DNA from: Rhizobium sp. Root1334
Lineage (GTDB): Bacteria > Pseudomonadota > Alphaproteobacteria > Rhizobiales > Rhizobiaceae
Assembly (NCBI RefSeq): GCF_001426665.1
Contig: NZ_LMEY01000012.1
Coordinates: 372,001-436,000 of the forward strand
Reading direction: 5' to 3'
Length of the DNA: 64,000 nucleotides
The notes beneath the pieces were generated by a model that was given only the letters and a program-made list of their open reading frames with translations, was not told the DNA's origin and made no database searches. Positions 34,459 to 45,975 of the stretch are shown here, piece after piece. The position numbers were made by a program, and so were the translations under genes. The stretch's first letter is position 1. The number at the start of each line of letters is the position of its first letter.

Positions 34459-34488
34459 CACTTAAGAAAGACAACTGAAAGTATTGTA

Positions 34489-35316
34489 ATGGTCACCTAT
34501 ATCGAGGCAGCGTCAGCGCCCTACAAGAATACCGGCGTCATCCGCCTCTATACGCCCCAGGATTTTGCCGGCATCAAGCGCGCCTGCCAGCTCACCGCGC
34601 GTTGTCTCGATGAGCTGGCGAGCCGCGTCAAGCCGGGTGTGACGACCGACGAGATCGACCGTTTCGTGTTCGATTTCGGCATGGACCACGGCGCCCTGCC
34701 CGCGACGCTCAACTATCGCGGCTACACAAAGTCGTCCTGCACCTCGATCAACCACGTCGTCTGTCATGGTATTCCCAATGAAAAGCCGCTGCGCGAAGGC
34801 GATGTCGTCAATATCGATGTCACCTATATCGTCGACGGCTGGCACGGTGATTCCAGCCGGATGTATCCGGTCGGCGAAATCAAGCGCGCCGCTCAGCGTC
34901 TTCTCGAAGTCACCCATGAATGCCTGATGCGCGGCATCGCCGCCGTCAAGCCCGGTGCGCGCACCGGCGCCATCGGTGAAGCCATCCAGACCTTTGCCGA
35001 AGCCGAGCGCTGTTCGGTGGTGCGCGATTTCTGCGGTCATGGTGTCGGGCGCCTGTTTCACGATGCGCCGAACATCCTGCATTACGGCCGCGCCAACGAA
35101 GGCCCGGAAATGCGCGAAGGCATGATCTTCACCATCGAGCCGATGATCAATCTCGGCCGGCCGCATGTGAAGGTTCTGGCCGATGGCTGGACTGCCGTTA
35201 CCCGCGACCGCTCTCTTTCGGCGCAATACGAACATGCTGTCGGCGTCACCGCCACCGGCTGCGAGATTTTCACCCTGTCACCGGGCGGCCTCGACCGTCC
35301 GGGCCTGCCAACATAA
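34489..35316 (+). CDS. map: Type I methionine aminopeptidase
   Basis: This 275-aa enzyme removes the initiator methionine from nascent proteins. Metal ligands are visible in order: two Asp in [19 protein letters not shown], His in [13 protein letters not shown], Glu in TIEPMI and Glu in QYEHAVGVT. The substrate His of [12 protein letters not shown] is present. There is no long N-terminal zinc-finger extension, as in other bacterial type I enzymes. It ends 8 bases before the radC start. Confidence 0.95.
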   Translation: MVTYIEAASAPYKNTGVIRLYTPQDFAGIKRACQLTARCLDELASRVKPGVTTDEIDRFVFDFGMDHGALPATLNYRGYTKSSCTSINHVVCHGIPNEKPLREGDVVNIDVTYIVDGWHGDSSRMYPVGEIKRAAQRLLEVTHECLMRGIAAVKPGARTGAIGEAIQTFAEAERCSVVRDFCGHGVGRLFHDAPNILHYGRANEGPEMREGMIFTIEPMINLGRPHVKVLADGWTAVTRDRSLSAQYEHAVGVTATGCEIFTLSPGGLDRPGLPT

Positions 35317-35324
35317 GGTTTGCG

Positions 35325-36116
35325 ATGACAAAGCCCCCATTTTCTTCCGAAGGCGATCATTCGCAACCGGCTGATGAAAGGGGCTTTTTCGCCGAACAGC
35401 AAGCAAAACGGCCGGCCTTGGCATTACCACCAGTGTCGCAAGACGATGCGCATTACCATGGCCATCGAGACCGGTTGCGGATACGCTATCGGGATCACGG
35501 TGATACGGCGCTGGCTGACTACGAAATCCTTGAGCTGCTACTCTTCCGGCTGATTCCGCGTCGCGATACCAAACCGATCGCCAAGGCGCTGCTTGAACGT
35601 TTCGGTACGCTGGCCGGCGTCTTTGGCGCCTCGCCTGCCTTGCTGCAGGAAGTGAAGGGGATTGGCGAGGCCGTTGCCCTCGATCTGAAGCTGATTTCGA
35701 CTGTTGCCCATCGCACTCTCAAGAGCGAACTGAAGGGCAAGCAGGTGCTGGCCTCCTGGTCATCTGTAGTCGATTACTGCCATGCGGCGATGGCACACGA
35801 GACCCGGGAACAATTCCGCATCCTTTTCCTCGACAAGCGGAATGCGCTGATCGCCGACGAGGTGCAACAAACCGGCACCGTCGATCATACGCCGGTTTAT
35901 CCGCGCGAAGTGGTCAAGCGCGCGCTCGAACTGTCCGCAACGGCGCTTATTCTCGCGCATAATCATCCCTCCGGTGATCCAACCCCTTCCCGGGCCGATA
36001 TCGAGATGACCAAGATGATCGTCGATACAGCAAAGCCACTCGGGATCACCGTTCACGATCACATCATCATCGGCAAGGATGGCCATGCCAGCCTCAAGGG
36101 GCTGCGCCTGATCTAA
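35325..36116 (+). CDS. radC: RadC-family JAB/MPN protein
   Basis: This 263-aa protein has a helix-hairpin-helix region at about 90-130 ([17 protein letters not shown]) and a JAB/MPN domain with the metal motif [16 protein letters not shown] (His-x-His ... Asp) and an upstream [12 protein letters not shown] strand. The role in DNA repair implied by its name is not well supported for the family. AAGG lies just before the ATG. It converges on corA with a 12-base gap and no visible terminator. Confidence 0.92.
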   Translation: MTKPPFSSEGDHSQPADERGFFAEQQAKRPALALPPVSQDDAHYHGHRDRLRIRYRDHGDTALADYEILELLLFRLIPRRDTKPIAKALLERFGTLAGVFGASPALLQEVKGIGEAVALDLKLISTVAHRTLKSELKGKQVLASWSSVVDYCHAAMAHETREQFRILFLDKRNALIADEVQQTGTVDHTPVYPREVVKRALELSATALILAHNHPSGDPTPSRADIEMTKMIVDTAKPLGITVHDHIIIGKDGHASLKGLRLI

Positions 36117-36128
36117 TCGTACCAGTTT

Positions 36129-37190
36129 TCAGAGCCACTTCGCTCGCCGGAACATGCGGTAGAGCATGCTGCATACGACAAAGATAAGCCCCAGGATAAC
36201 AAAATAACCATACTTGAATTTCAGTTCGGGCATGTCGTCGAAATTCATCCCGTAAATTCCGGCAATCGCTGTTGGTACCGCCAGAATTGCCGCCCATGAG
36301 GCGAGCTTCCGCGAAATTTCGGTTTGTTCCGACTGGCCGATCATCAGGCTGGCTTCGAAGGTGAAGGCAAGCACCTCGCGCAACGTATCGATATCCTCCT
36401 GGACACGCCGCACATGATCGGTCACGTCGCGGAACAGCGCATGCAGCGTCGCGTCCATACCGGGTAAATCGAGATGCTCGTGGCGCCGGCAGACATCGAC
36501 AAGCGGCACGACGGCGTTGCGCAGGCGAAGCAGGCTGCGGCGCAGGAAATAGAGCCGCTCGATATCCTTTTTGTCAAGGCGATCACGCAAGACCCGTTCT
36601 TCCAGTTCCTCCACTTCCGCATGAATGCCCTCAACGACCGGCATGTAGTTGTCGACGATAAAATCGAGGATGGAATAGAGAATGTAATTCTCGCCATGCG
36701 CCAATGCGGCTGGCGAAGCCTCGCAGCGTTGCCTGACCAAATTGTAGGATGTCGACGGCCCGTGACGCACCGAAACGACATAGCCGCGGCCGACGAACAG
36801 ATGCGTTTCGCCGAAAACGATCTCATCGCCCGCCATATGGGCAGTGCGCGCGACGACGAAAATCGCATCGCCGTAGATTTCCAGCTTGGGGCGCTGGTGC
36901 GCGTGACCGGCGTCCTCGATCGCCAATGCATGCAAGCCGAACTCGACCTGCACCTCGCGGAGCAGCTCATCATCCGGCTCATGCAAGCCAATCCACACGA
37001 CCGCCTTATCGCGGCCTTTCCACTTGTGCGCATCCTGGATTTCGATATCGCGGATGCGCTGGCCATCTTCGTAGACTGCGGCAGCAACCACTCCGGGACG
37101 GCTGCGCGGCTTGGCCGGTGGCATATCGGTGACGGTGGACGAAGCAGCCGTTTCGCTTTCTTGCCGGCTTCCAGCTTCCTGCAAAACCAT
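36129..37190 (-). CDS. corA: CorA-family magnesium/divalent-cation transporter
   Basis: The start at 37188-37190 is preceded by GGGAGG with a 6-base spacer and gives 353 aa. A longer frame upstream lacks such a site. The C-terminus has two membrane helices separated by the ion-selectivity motif YGMNFDDMP. The long N-terminal cytoplasmic domain with charged helices (EELEERVLRDRLDKKDIERL) forms the funnel of the pentamer. It is divergent from sthA across 222 bases. Confidence 0.93.
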   Translation of the reverse strand: MVLQEAGSRQESETAASSTVTDMPPAKPRSRPGVVAAAVYEDGQRIRDIEIQDAHKWKGRDKAVVWIGLHEPDDELLREVQVEFGLHALAIEDAGHAHQRPKLEIYGDAIFVVARTAHMAGDEIVFGETHLFVGRGYVVSVRHGPSTSYNLVRQRCEASPAALAHGENYILYSILDFIVDNYMPVVEGIHAEVEELEERVLRDRLDKKDIERLYFLRRSLLRLRNAVVPLVDVCRRHEHLDLPGMDATLHALFRDVTDHVRRVQEDIDTLREVLAFTFEASLMIGQSEQTEISRKLASWAAILAVPTAIAGIYGMNFDDMPELKFKYGYFVILGLIFVVCSMLYRMFRRAKWL

Positions 37191-37412
37191 GACACACCTC
37201 CCAGTGTTCAAGCGCCCAGTGACAGCGGATATAAACCTTCCCGCGGACCGCCGATTTCCCGACCAATATAATCGCTTTTGGTTAAATAAGCATCGGTAAG
37301 CCTGGGGCATGTTCCCAAGGCTTTATTAAACTGTAAGATTGACGATATAGACGCTTGCGGGCGACATTTATCGCAGCGCACAATGATTCTCCTCCATCAC
37401 CGGAAACGCGTC

Positions 37413-38819
37413 ATGAACCAGTACGATCTCGTGGTTGTCGGAAGCGGACCTGCAGGACGCAGAGCCGCCATCCAGGCTGCCAAACTGGGCAAGAAGGTTC
37501 TTGTCATCGAACAGGGAAAGCGCGTCGGTGGCGTCTCGGTCCATACCGGCACAATTCCTTCCAAAACGCTGCGTGAGACCGCACTCAACCTGACCGGCTG
37601 GCGCGAACGCGGCTTTTACGGCCGGGCCTACCGCGTCAAGGAAGAGATCAGCGCCGAGGATCTGCGCCGCCGTCTGCTAATTACGCTGGATCACGAGGTC
37701 GAGGTGCTGGAACACCAGTTTGCCCGAAACCGCGTGCAGCATATGCGCGGCAAGGCCAGCTTCGTCGATTCGCAGACGATGCAGATCGTGAAGGAAGACG
37801 GTGAGACCATCCAGGTTTCCGCCACCAGCATCCTGCTTGCGGTCGGCACGAAGCCGTTTCGCCCGGATTACATTCCCTTCGATGGAAAGACGGTGCTCGA
37901 TAGCGACGAATTGCTTGAAATCGAAGATCTGCCGCGGTCCATGGCCGTCATCGGCGCGGGCGTCATCGGTATTGAGTATGCGACGATCTTCAGCGCGCTG
38001 GATACGCAGGTGACCCTGATCGATCCGAAGGCCACAATGCTCGATTTCATCGACAAGGAAATCGTCGAGGACTTCACCTATCAGTTGCGCGACCGCAACA
38101 TGAAACTTCACCTCGGCCAGAAGGCCGAAAAGGTGGAGCGGCTGCCGGATGGAAAATGCTCGATCAAGCTCGACAGCGGCCGCATCATCATCTGCGAAAT
38201 GGTGCTGTTTGCTGCTGGCCGCATGGGCGCCACAGATTCTCTTAACCTGGAAGCTGCTGGTCTTCAGGCTGACAGCCGTGGCCGCCTCAGCGTCAACCCC
38301 GAGACATTCCAGACGTCGGTTCCCAACATTTATGCCGCCGGCGACGTTGTCGGTTTCCCAAGCCTTGCTTCCACGTCGATGGAACAGGGCCGCATTGCGG
38401 CGCGCGTCGCCGTTGGGGCAATCGCCAAGGAACCGCCTAAATTCTTCCCCTACGGCATCTACGCCGTTCCGGAAATCTCGACCTGCGGCCTGACGGAGGA
38501 AGAGGTCAAGGAGCGCGGCATTCCCTATGAATGTGGCATTGCCCGGTTCCGCGAAACATCGCGCGGCCATATTATGGGGCTCGATTCCGGGCTTCTGAAG
38601 CTAATCTTCTCGCTCAAAACCCGCCGCCTGCTTGGCGTTCATATCGTCGGCGAAGGTGCCACCGAGTTGGTCCATATCGGCCAGGCGGTCTTAAACCTGA
38701 AGGGCACCGTCGAATATTTCGTCGAAAACACCTTCAATTACCCGACGCTGGCCGAAGCCTACAAGATCGCCGGTCTCGACGCCGGCAACCGGATGGGCGA
38801 GATCACGCCGAAGGTGTGA
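37413..38819 (+). CDS. sthA: Soluble (Si-specific) NAD(P)+ transhydrogenase
   Basis: The ATG at 37413 gives 468 aa, the SthA length. The FAD-binding GSGPAGRRAAIQAAKLG opens the protein. Where disulfide oxidoreductases have the CxxxxC pair, this has VSVHTGTIPSK, as in SthA. A second Rossmann motif (VIGAGVIGIEYATIF) binds NAD(P), and GDVVGFPSLASTSMEQGR is the FAD ribityl motif. The enzyme reversibly moves electrons between NADPH and NAD+ in the cytosol. It is followed by a bidirectional terminator. Confidence 0.95.
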   Translation: MNQYDLVVVGSGPAGRRAAIQAAKLGKKVLVIEQGKRVGGVSVHTGTIPSKTLRETALNLTGWRERGFYGRAYRVKEEISAEDLRRRLLITLDHEVEVLEHQFARNRVQHMRGKASFVDSQTMQIVKEDGETIQVSATSILLAVGTKPFRPDYIPFDGKTVLDSDELLEIEDLPRSMAVIGAGVIGIEYATIFSALDTQVTLIDPKATMLDFIDKEIVEDFTYQLRDRNMKLHLGQKAEKVERLPDGKCSIKLDSGRIIICEMVLFAAGRMGATDSLNLEAAGLQADSRGRLSVNPETFQTSVPNIYAAGDVVGFPSLASTSMEQGRIAARVAVGAIAKEPPKFFPYGIYAVPEISTCGLTEEEVKERGIPYECGIARFRETSRGHIMGLDSGLLKLIFSLKTRRLLGVHIVGEGATELVHIGQAVLNLKGTVEYFVENTFNYPTLAEAYKIAGLDAGNRMGEITPKV

Positions 38820-38885
38820 ATGGGCGTCAGGACGGCGGCGTTTGGGCCATCAACCAACCTCCGCACATCGGAATCATAGATAGAG

Positions 38886-38911
38886 AAAAGCCGCCTCAAC
38901 GGGCGGCTTTT
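38886..38911. terminator. Bidirectional terminator between sthA and the RND gene
   Basis: AAAAGCCGCC at 38886-38895 and its exact complement GGCGGCTTTT at 38902-38911 surround a 6-base loop. A- and T-tails on both sides serve the two converging genes. Confidence 0.9.
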
Positions 38912-38931
38912 CTTGTCAAAGGTTTCGCGGT

Positions 38932-41900
38932 TTATTCTGCCGGCTGACCTTCCGTTTTCCGGCCGATCGTCTTGGCCCTTTCGCGCAACCATTGGAAGTT
39001 CACGTAAAGCATCGGGATCAGGAAGATACCAATCAATGCCGCACCCAGCATGCCGCCGAAGACGGCCGTGCCAACACCACGGCGGCTCAGCATGCCAGCC
39101 CCTTCCGCAATGACCAGCGGCACCAGACCGGCAATGAAGGCGAAGCTGGTCATCATAACGGCACGGAACCGTTCGCGCGCGCCTTCGACAGCCGCGTCCG
39201 CAATACCCAACCCTTGCTTTCGTCGTTCCATGGCAAACTCGACGATCAGAATGCCGTTCTTTGCCGCAAGCGCGATCAGCACCACAAGGCCGATCTGGGC
39301 ATAAAGGTTGTTGTCGAGACCCGCCACCTTCAGCCCCAGCATCGAGCCGGCAATGCCGGCCGTCACCGATAGCAGCACCGCTATCGGGATCGTCCAGCTC
39401 TCGTAGAGACCGACAAGGAACAGATAAGCAAAGAGCACGGCAAGCCCGAGGATCATCGTCGTCTTGCCGCTGGCCTCGATTTCCTGCAGGGCTGTGCCGG
39501 TCCACTCATAGCTATAGCCGGCAGGAAGCGTCTTGGCGGATACAGCCTCCATCGCCGCAATCGCTTCGCCGGAGCTGCGCCCCTCTGCTGGACCGCCGTT
39601 GATCGTCGCGCTGGCATAGTTGTTGTAACGGACGATCAGCTGTGGTCCGAGGATCAGGCGTGCCTGCGCAAACGCCCGGATCGGCACCATCTGGCCCTTG
39701 TTGTTGCGAACATTGATCCGGTAGATATCGTCAACCTTCGATCGCTCCGAAGCCTCGCCCTGCACCGTGACCTGCCATGTCCGGCCAAACAGATTGAAGT
39801 CGTTGGCATAGGCGCTGCCGAGCACAGATTGCAGGACATTGAAGACATCCGAGACCTCAATGCCGAGCGTCTGGACTTTCTCGCGATCGATATCGAGATA
39901 AAGTTGCGGGGTATTGGCCGCATAGGTGGTGAACACCTTGCTCAGCGCCGGGTCCTGATTGGCGGCAAACACCAAGCCGCGTGCCGCCTGGGCAACATCG
40001 CTGGCGCTGCCGCCGGTCAGGCTGAGCAACTGGTATTCGAACCCGCTTCCCGTTCCCAATCCGATGATCGGCGGCAGGTTATAGACGATAACGTTGGCAT
40101 CCTTGATCGCCTGCAGTTCAGCGCTCAACTTGCCAAGCAGTCCGTTCACGGACAATTCCACCCTCGTGCGGTCCGCGAAGGGCTTCAACGTGACCACCAA
40201 CAGACCGGAATTCGACTTCACCTGGCCATCGAGCAGACTATAGCCGACAACCGACATCACACCATCGACGCCATCGGTCTTGCGGATCATATCCTCGACA
40301 CGCTTGGCAACCTCGTTGGTGCGGTTGACCGAAGCGCCATCCGGCAGGACGATTTCACCGAAAATAGCGCCCTGATCCTCCGATGGCAAAAAGCCTGTTG
40401 GCGTCGATTTGACCAGCCAACCGGTACCGGCCATGAGGCCGGCAAGAAGCACAAGCCCGAGGACAGCGAAGCGGACGAACCGCCGCACCAGCGATGCATA
40501 GCCATCGCGGGCATAATCGATTCCCTTCAGCACATAGCGGATCGGGCCGCGCTTGGGACCATGATGGGCCTTCAGAAGCACGGCGCAGAGTGCGGGCGAC
40601 AGCGACAACGCGTTGATCGCCGAAATCACCATCGAGACCGAAACGGCCACCGCGAACTGGCGGAAAAGCTCACCGGAAATGCCCGGAATGAACGCCACCG
40701 GGATGAACACCGACAGCAGCACCAGCGTGATGGCGATAATCGGTGCCGTGATCTCTCCCATGGCAAGCCGCGCGGCTTGTGCCGGCGTGATGCTCGGGTC
40801 TTTCTCCAATTGGGCCTCGACCGCCTCGACCACGACGATCGCATCATCGACGACGATGCCGATAGCCAGCACGAGCGCCAGCAGCGAGACAGTGTTGGCT
40901 GAAAAGCCGAGCGCCATCATCACGGCAAATGTTCCGATCAACGAAACTGGTACCGCGATCAACGGAATAAGCGTTGCCCGAACACTTCCAAGAAACAGAT
41001 AGACGACGATGACGACGAGAATGAAGGCCTCGACCAGGGTCTTGATGACCTCGTGAATGCTTTCCTCTACGAATTTCGTCGTATCGTAGGTGACTTTGTA
41101 ATCGACGCCCTCCGGAAATGATGGCTTCAACTTTTCGAGCAGTTGGCCGATAGCCTCCGCCGTCGCAATCGCATTGCCTCCGGGAGACTGGTAGATGCCA
41201 AGCACGGCCGCCGGTGTGCCATCCTGCCGGCCGATCTGCTCCGCCGTCTTCGACGTCAATTCGACGCGCGCCACGTCGCGGATGCGGACAAAAGAGCCGT
41301 CCGGCTGGGCACGCAGAACGATGCTGCCGAATTCCTCGACCGTGCTGAGGCGCCCCTTCGTCTGGATGGTCAACTGGAACTGCTGGTCGGGCAGCGCCGG
41401 CTGAGCGCCGATACGGCCGATGGCCGCCTGGACGTTCTGCCGCTTCAGCGCGTCGACAATGTCATTCGGCGTCATGCCGAAACTGGTCAGCCGCTCCGGA
41501 GTCACCCAGATGCGCATGCTGTAGTCGGATGGCGTCAGCAGCGAGACGTCGCCCACACCGCTGATCCGTTTCAAGCCATCAATGATATTGATTGTCGCGT
41601 AATTGGAGAGGAAAAGCTGGTCCTGCTTGCCGTCTTTTGACGTCAAGGCGATGATCTGCATCAGCGCGGAGGATTTCTTCTTGACGTTGATCCCCTGCGA
41701 CCGTGCTTCCTGCGGTAGTTGCGCCTCGGCAAGGTTGACGCGGTTCTGAACGTTGACCGCGTTGATATCGGGATCCGTTCCAACTGCGAAGCTGACGGTC
41801 AGTGTATAGCTGCCATCGTTGCCGCTGGTCGACTTCATGTAGATCATGTTGTCGACGCCAACGACCCGGGATTCGATCGGCTGGGCGACGGATTGCTGAA

Positions 41901-42072
41901 CGATTTCAGCACTGGCGCCGGGATAGCTGACGGTTACGGACACCTGCGGCGGCACGATGTCCGGAAACTGGGCAATTGGTATGACGCTGAGCGCGACAAG
42001 ACCTGCAATGGTGATGACGAGCGATATAACGACCGCAAGCCGTGGCCGATCGATGAAAATACCCGACAGCAT
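38932..42072 (-). CDS. RND efflux pump, inner-membrane permease (AcrB/HAE1-type)
   Basis: This 1,046-aa protein has the internally duplicated RND layout: TM1 near residues 10-28, a periplasmic loop of about 300 residues, TM2-6, TM7 near 545, a second loop and TM8-12. The proton-relay Asp-Asp pair is present in [12 protein letters not shown] near 405. The opening [18 protein letters not shown] is typical of HAE1 multidrug pumps. It uses the proton gradient to export hydrophobic compounds with the adaptor encoded 3 bases upstream. No outer-membrane TolC-type gene or regulator is adjacent. Confidence 0.95.
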   Translation of the reverse strand: MLSGIFIDRPRLAVVISLVITIAGLVALSVIPIAQFPDIVPPQVSVTVSYPGASAEIVQQSVAQPIESRVVGVDNMIYMKSTSGNDGSYTLTVSFAVGTDPDINAVNVQNRVNLAEAQLPQEARSQGINVKKKSSALMQIIALTSKDGKQDQLFLSNYATINIIDGLKRISGVGDVSLLTPSDYSMRIWVTPERLTSFGMTPNDIVDALKRQNVQAAIGRIGAQPALPDQQFQLTIQTKGRLSTVEEFGSIVLRAQPDGSFVRIRDVARVELTSKTAEQIGRQDGTPAAVLGIYQSPGGNAIATAEAIGQLLEKLKPSFPEGVDYKVTYDTTKFVEESIHEVIKTLVEAFILVVIVVYLFLGSVRATLIPLIAVPVSLIGTFAVMMALGFSANTVSLLALVLAIGIVVDDAIVVVEAVEAQLEKDPSITPAQAARLAMGEITAPIIAITLVLLSVFIPVAFIPGISGELFRQFAVAVSVSMVISAINALSLSPALCAVLLKAHHGPKRGPIRYVLKGIDYARDGYASLVRRFVRFAVLGLVLLAGLMAGTGWLVKSTPTGFLPSEDQGAIFGEIVLPDGASVNRTNEVAKRVEDMIRKTDGVDGVMSVVGYSLLDGQVKSNSGLLVVTLKPFADRTRVELSVNGLLGKLSAELQAIKDANVIVYNLPPIIGLGTGSGFEYQLLSLTGGSASDVAQAARGLVFAANQDPALSKVFTTYAANTPQLYLDIDREKVQTLGIEVSDVFNVLQSVLGSAYANDFNLFGRTWQVTVQGEASERSKVDDIYRINVRNNKGQMVPIRAFAQARLILGPQLIVRYNNYASATINGGPAEGRSSGEAIAAMEAVSAKTLPAGYSYEWTGTALQEIEASGKTTMILGLAVLFAYLFLVGLYESWTIPIAVLLSVTAGIAGSMLGLKVAGLDNNLYAQIGLVVLIALAAKNGILIVEFAMERRKQGLGIADAAVEGARERFRAVMMTSFAFIAGLVPLVIAEGAGMLSRRGVGTAVFGGMLGAALIGIFLIPMLYVNFQWLRERAKTIGRKTEGQPAE

Positions 42073-42075
42073 GTT

Positions 42076-43218
42076 TTAGGATCCCGACTTGACTTCGAGC
42101 GGCTCTACAACCTGCCCAGGGCGAACCCGCTGTATGCCCTCGGTCACGATCCTATCACCGACGGCAAGGCCCTTGAGAACGGACAAATCGCTGCCTTCGG
42201 CCTGGCCCGGCTCGATACGGCGAACCTCGATCTTGTTTTCGCTGTTGACGACGAGGGCAAAAGGTCCTGATTGGTCGATCTGGATAGCCGCTTGTGGCAC
42301 GACCAACGACTTTTCTGCAGCTCCTCCTTCGACAATCACAGTCACGAGTTGACCATCGACGAGGATGCGGTGCGGATTGGGAAATGTCGCGCGAACGGGC
42401 AACGTGTCGGTGCCCTGATCGGTGGTCACATCGACAAAACTGACCTTGCCGGGCTCGCCATAGCGCGTTCCATCGGCAAGATCGACATAGACGACTGCCG
42501 CATCCACGGTGCTGCCCAGCGTTCCCTTGCTCGTCAATTTTTCTCGAATGGCCAAAATTTCACGCTGGGATACCGCGAAGCTCACATAGATCGGATCCTG
42601 GCTGACGACCGTCGCGAGGACATTGCTTGATGGACCGACAAAGTTTCCGATGGAATAGACTGAGCGGCCGATACGGCCGTCGATCGGAGAGCGAATCTCG
42701 GTGTAGCCGAGATCAAGCTTGGCTTTGTCCAGCGCAGCGTTCAATTGCGTGAGGCTACCCTTGGCCTCATTCTGCCTGGCAATCGCCAAATCAAGCTGAT
42801 TTTGTGCTGCAGCATTTTTCGCGACAAGAGTTGTCTGCCGCTGAACTTCGATATCCGCCAATTCCAGTACGGCTTTAGCCGACTCGATCGCCCCCTCGGC
42901 CTGGACAACCGCTGCCTCGTATTGCCCCTTTTCCATGACAAAGAGCAGATCGCCCTGCCTGACATCCTGGCCTTCGGTGAACAGCCGCTTTTCGAGGAAT
43001 CCATCGACACGCGCCCGCAGATCGACCTTGTCTACCGCCTCCACGCGCCCGGTGAAGGATATGGCTGGCCTGATATCCTTTTCGACGACCCGGGTGACAG
43101 AAACCGAGGGCGCGGCAGCCGGTTTGGCAGCCTCCTGAGCCATGGCGCCGGTACCTATTGAAATCGCCGAGATGAACATCGCAGCAGTGACCAATGATCG
43201 ATAGGCGCAACCTGCCAT
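42076..43218 (-). CDS. RND efflux periplasmic adaptor (membrane fusion protein)
   Basis: The start at 43216-43218 follows GAGGGG with a good spacer. An apparent TTG five codons earlier lies inside that ribosome site and is rejected. The protein has 380 aa and a signal peptide at 1-28 (FISAISIGTGAMAQ). The lipoyl half-motifs (LRARVDGFLEKRLFTEGQDV and LGYTEIRSPIDGRIGRS) flank a coiled-coil hairpin at about 95-160. Beta-barrel and membrane-proximal domains follow. It links the permease to an outer-membrane channel. Confidence 0.93.
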   Translation of the reverse strand: MAGCAYRSLVTAAMFISAISIGTGAMAQEAAKPAAAPSVSVTRVVEKDIRPAISFTGRVEAVDKVDLRARVDGFLEKRLFTEGQDVRQGDLLFVMEKGQYEAAVVQAEGAIESAKAVLELADIEVQRQTTLVAKNAAAQNQLDLAIARQNEAKGSLTQLNAALDKAKLDLGYTEIRSPIDGRIGRSVYSIGNFVGPSSNVLATVVSQDPIYVSFAVSQREILAIREKLTSKGTLGSTVDAAVVYVDLADGTRYGEPGKVSFVDVTTDQGTDTLPVRATFPNPHRILVDGQLVTVIVEGGAAEKSLVVPQAAIQIDQSGPFALVVNSENKIEVRRIEPGQAEGSDLSVLKGLAVGDRIVTEGIQRVRPGQVVEPLEVKSGS

Positions 43219-43358
43219 TGAATATCCCCTCAATCGCGTCCCATAACAACAACCTCACCTTCCTCTGTCGGATGGCAAGTGTCAATCTACGGACATCCTT
43301 GAAGTTTTCGCTTTTCGGATTGTTCCAATCGAGGACAAAACACCGAACTACAACGGCC

Positions 43359-43395
43359 GCGGGGCCAAAACATCAAACCGATGTTGCGGCCCCGC
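43359..43395. repeat. Long imperfect hairpin upstream of the efflux operon
   Basis: GCGGGGCC at 43359-43366 pairs with GGCCCCGC at 43388-43395, with an inner AACATC/GATGTT stem. It lies between the tig terminator and the adaptor gene, without a T-run. It may be a regulatory site for the efflux operon or a second stem after tig. Confidence 0.5.
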
Positions 43396-43401
43396 GAAAG
43401 C

Positions 43402-43429
43402 AGAAAAGCCGCCCCTTGCGGGACGGCTT
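43402..43429 (-). terminator. Terminator of tig
   Basis: AAGCCGCCCC and GGGACGGCTT form a stem with a 4-base loop. On the minus strand it is followed by TTTTCTGCTTT. It begins about 30 bases past the tig stop. Confidence 0.85.
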
Positions 43430-43458
43430 CTCCAAAAATCATGCGACGATGCGCGGGC

Positions 43459-44931
43459 TTATTCGGCGCTGTCGTCAGCTGCCTTCTTCTTGGCCGGAGC
43501 CTTCTTCTTCGGAGCGGCTTCTTCGCCTTCCGCAGCTTCAGCCTTGGCAGCCTTCTTCTTCGGGGCCTTCTTCGTTTCCGAAGCGCCTTCCTCGTCGTCG
43601 GCCAGCAGTTCTTCCTTGCTGACGGTCTTGTCGGTAACCTTCACTTCGGAGAGCAGGTGATCGACAACCTTTTCTTCGAAGATCGGAGCGCGCAGCGATG
43701 CGGCTGCACCCGGGGTCTTCTGGAAGTAGTCGATGATCTGCTTTTCCTGGCCCGGGAACTGGCGCAGCTGTTCGAACAGCGAACGCTGCATTTCTTCGTC
43801 GGTTACCGTCACACCGGCCTTTTCGCCGATTTCGGAGAGAACCAGGCCGAGACGGACGCGGCGTTCAGCCAGCTTGCGGTATTCGCCGCGGGCTTCTTCT
43901 TCCGTGGTGTCTTCGTCGGCGAAGGTCTTGCCGGCCTGTTCTAGGTCGGTGTTGATCTGGCGCCAGATGTTGTCGAACTCGGCATCGACGAGGCGCTGCG
44001 GCGTGTCGAACTGATAGAGTTCGTCCAGCTGGTCGAGAATCTGACGCTTGACCTTCTGGCGGGTCATCGAGCCGTACTGGCTTTCGATCTGGCCGCGAAC
44101 GACTTCCTTCAGCTTGTCAGCCGATTCGAGGCCGAGCTTGGTAGCGAGGTCGTCGTTGATTTCAACAGCGGCAGCAGCGGCAACGTCCTTGACGGTGATG
44201 TCGAAGGTAGCTTCCTTGCCAGCAAGGTTTGCAGCCGGGTATTCAGCCGGGAAAGTCACGGTGATGACCTTCTCGTCGCCAGCCTTCAGGCCAACGAGCT
44301 GTTCTTCGAAGCCCGGGATGAAACGGTTGGAGCCGAGAACCAGTTCAGCGTCTTCGTCCTTGCCGCCGTCGAAGGCTTCGCCGTCGACCTTGCCGAGGTA
44401 ATCGATGGTGACGCGGTCGCCGTTGGCGGCCTTGCCCTTCTTGGTTTCGTAGGTGCGAGCATTTTCAGCGATCTTGAGGATCTGCTCGGTCACTTCGGCT
44501 TCGTCGATATCAACGACTTCGCGGGTCACCTTGATGCCGCTGATGTCCTTGAGTTCGATCGCCGGAATGATTTCGTAGGCCAGCGTGAATTCGAAATCGG
44601 CTTCAGCGCTGAGGATCTTGTCCGCTTCGGCTTCGTTTTCGGTCATCGCGATTTCCGGCTGCGTCGCAGACTTTTCGCCGCGCTCGGACAGGATTTCGGT
44701 CGGCTTTTCGCGAACGAGTTCGTTGACGAGCTCAGCCATGATCGACTTGCCATACATCTTCTTCAGATGTGCGAAAGGCACCTTGCCCGGACGGAAACCG
44801 TTGATACGGACCTTGTCCTTGGTTTCGGCGAGGCGCTCGTTCATACGAGCTTCCATGTCCTTGGCCGGGATAACGACCTTGAGTTCGCGCTTCAGCCCTT
44901 CAGCGAGCGTTTCGATAACCTGCATGTTCAA
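43459..44931 (-). CDS. tig: Trigger factor, ribosome-associated chaperone
   Basis: This 490-aa protein has the ribosome-docking signature [14 protein letters not shown] at about residues 44-57, an FKBP-type prolyl isomerase domain near 165-250 ([20 protein letters not shown]), and a helical C-terminal arm. The last 50 residues are Lys/Ala/Glu-rich ([20 protein letters not shown]), a longer tail than in E. coli (432 aa) but common in Rhizobiales. It binds nascent chains at the ribosome exit. AAGG precedes the ATG. It is monocistronic. Confidence 0.96.
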   Translation of the reverse strand: MNMQVIETLAEGLKRELKVVIPAKDMEARMNERLAETKDKVRINGFRPGKVPFAHLKKMYGKSIMAELVNELVREKPTEILSERGEKSATQPEIAMTENEAEADKILSAEADFEFTLAYEIIPAIELKDISGIKVTREVVDIDEAEVTEQILKIAENARTYETKKGKAANGDRVTIDYLGKVDGEAFDGGKDEDAELVLGSNRFIPGFEEQLVGLKAGDEKVITVTFPAEYPAANLAGKEATFDITVKDVAAAAAVEINDDLATKLGLESADKLKEVVRGQIESQYGSMTRQKVKRQILDQLDELYQFDTPQRLVDAEFDNIWRQINTDLEQAGKTFADEDTTEEEARGEYRKLAERRVRLGLVLSEIGEKAGVTVTDEEMQRSLFEQLRQFPGQEKQIIDYFQKTPGAAASLRAPIFEEKVVDHLLSEVKVTDKTVSKEELLADDEEGASETKKAPKKKAAKAEAAEGEEAAPKKKAPAKKKAADDSAE

Positions 44932-45097
44932 ACCTTCATTTCACGTTGACAGGGCTCTGTCGGTGTTCTTGTACACGAGCACTTGAGCCGATCCATTTGC
45001 CGGGAGTGGCTTTACGCAAATCAGTCACCGTTTTGCAAGCAAAATGGCGCCGTCCTATCGATCGACGCCAAGGCAAGCCCTGGACGTCCCTTTATTC

Positions 45098-45182
<85 letters not shown>

Positions 45183-45393
45183 GTTCAGAAAAACCGCAGC
45201 GCCTGCTCGCATCGGCACAGAAAAGTCTATAGCGAGCCGCCAAAGACAGACCTGCACCGGGTTCAGGGCGTTCCCGAGCGCGGCGTCTCTATATCACCCG
45301 TTTCCAAGGGATCAAAGGAAAAATGGGGATCGGCGGAAAAATGCGGTTTTTGTCGTATTCCCATCACCTGCCCGGCAAGAAACCACCTCCCGA

Positions 45394-45975
45394 TCAATAA
45401 AGCGGCTCCTCATAGAGCGGCTTGCCGTCAATCGCGATCAGGCGAATCTGCATCCGGCCCTCATCATCCACCCGCGCGGTCACCGACAAGGCACTGGCAT
45501 TGCGCGCCTCCTCGAGAACCTTGCCCTCGCCTTCCGGCACATAATAACGCTCGATACCGTAATCGACATTCAGCGAAGACTGTGCGCCGTCCGGCGCTGG
45601 ATAAAAATAGAATGGCGCGCTGCGGGCAATGATGCTGCCCGCCTTTGGTGCAAGAGCATTGAACGAGGCTTCCGCAACACCCCAGAATCCGTCCGGCTGC
45701 TTTTCAAGCCGTACGGAGAGCTGCGCGTCAGTCGCCTCGGCGGGAAAACCGCCGGCCACCTTGTCGGCCGGAATGGTCGAGATATCATAGGATAAGATGA
45801 CATAGTCGCCGCGCAAAAGGTCGCGTGGATCGACGGGAACGGTCTTCAGCACCACATCGACCCCGTTGCGCAGGATCGAGGCGCGGCTCTCGATCATGTA
45901 GCCTAGGAAGGCGGTCTGCAACAAAGCGACCAGGATTGCCGCAAACAGCGGTCTGACCAACGGATTGCTGCTCAT
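45394..45975 (-). CDS. GDYXXLXY-domain membrane-anchored protein
   Basis: This 193-aa protein has an N-terminal membrane segment at about 9-27 (LFAAILVALLQTAFLGYMI), and the defining LLRGDYVILSYD near residue 53. The rest is predicted extracytoplasmic. Proteins of this family typically sit next to a DUF2157/DUF4401 multi-pass protein, as here. Function unknown. Its ATG overlaps the stop of the upstream gene by 4 nt. Confidence 0.85.
   Translation of the reverse strand: MSSNPLVRPLFAAILVALLQTAFLGYMIESRASILRNGVDVVLKTVPVDPRDLLRGDYVILSYDISTIPADKVAGGFPAEATDAQLSVRLEKQPDGFWGVAEASFNALAPKAGSIIARSAPFYFYPAPDGAQSSLNVDYGIERYYVPEGEGKVLEEARNASALSVTARVDDEGRMQIRLIAIDGKPLYEEPLY

Noticed and set aside
39829..40902. 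357-codon plus-strand frame
   Set aside because: It is antisense to the RND permease and rich in His, Arg and Gln, as expected of a shadow frame.
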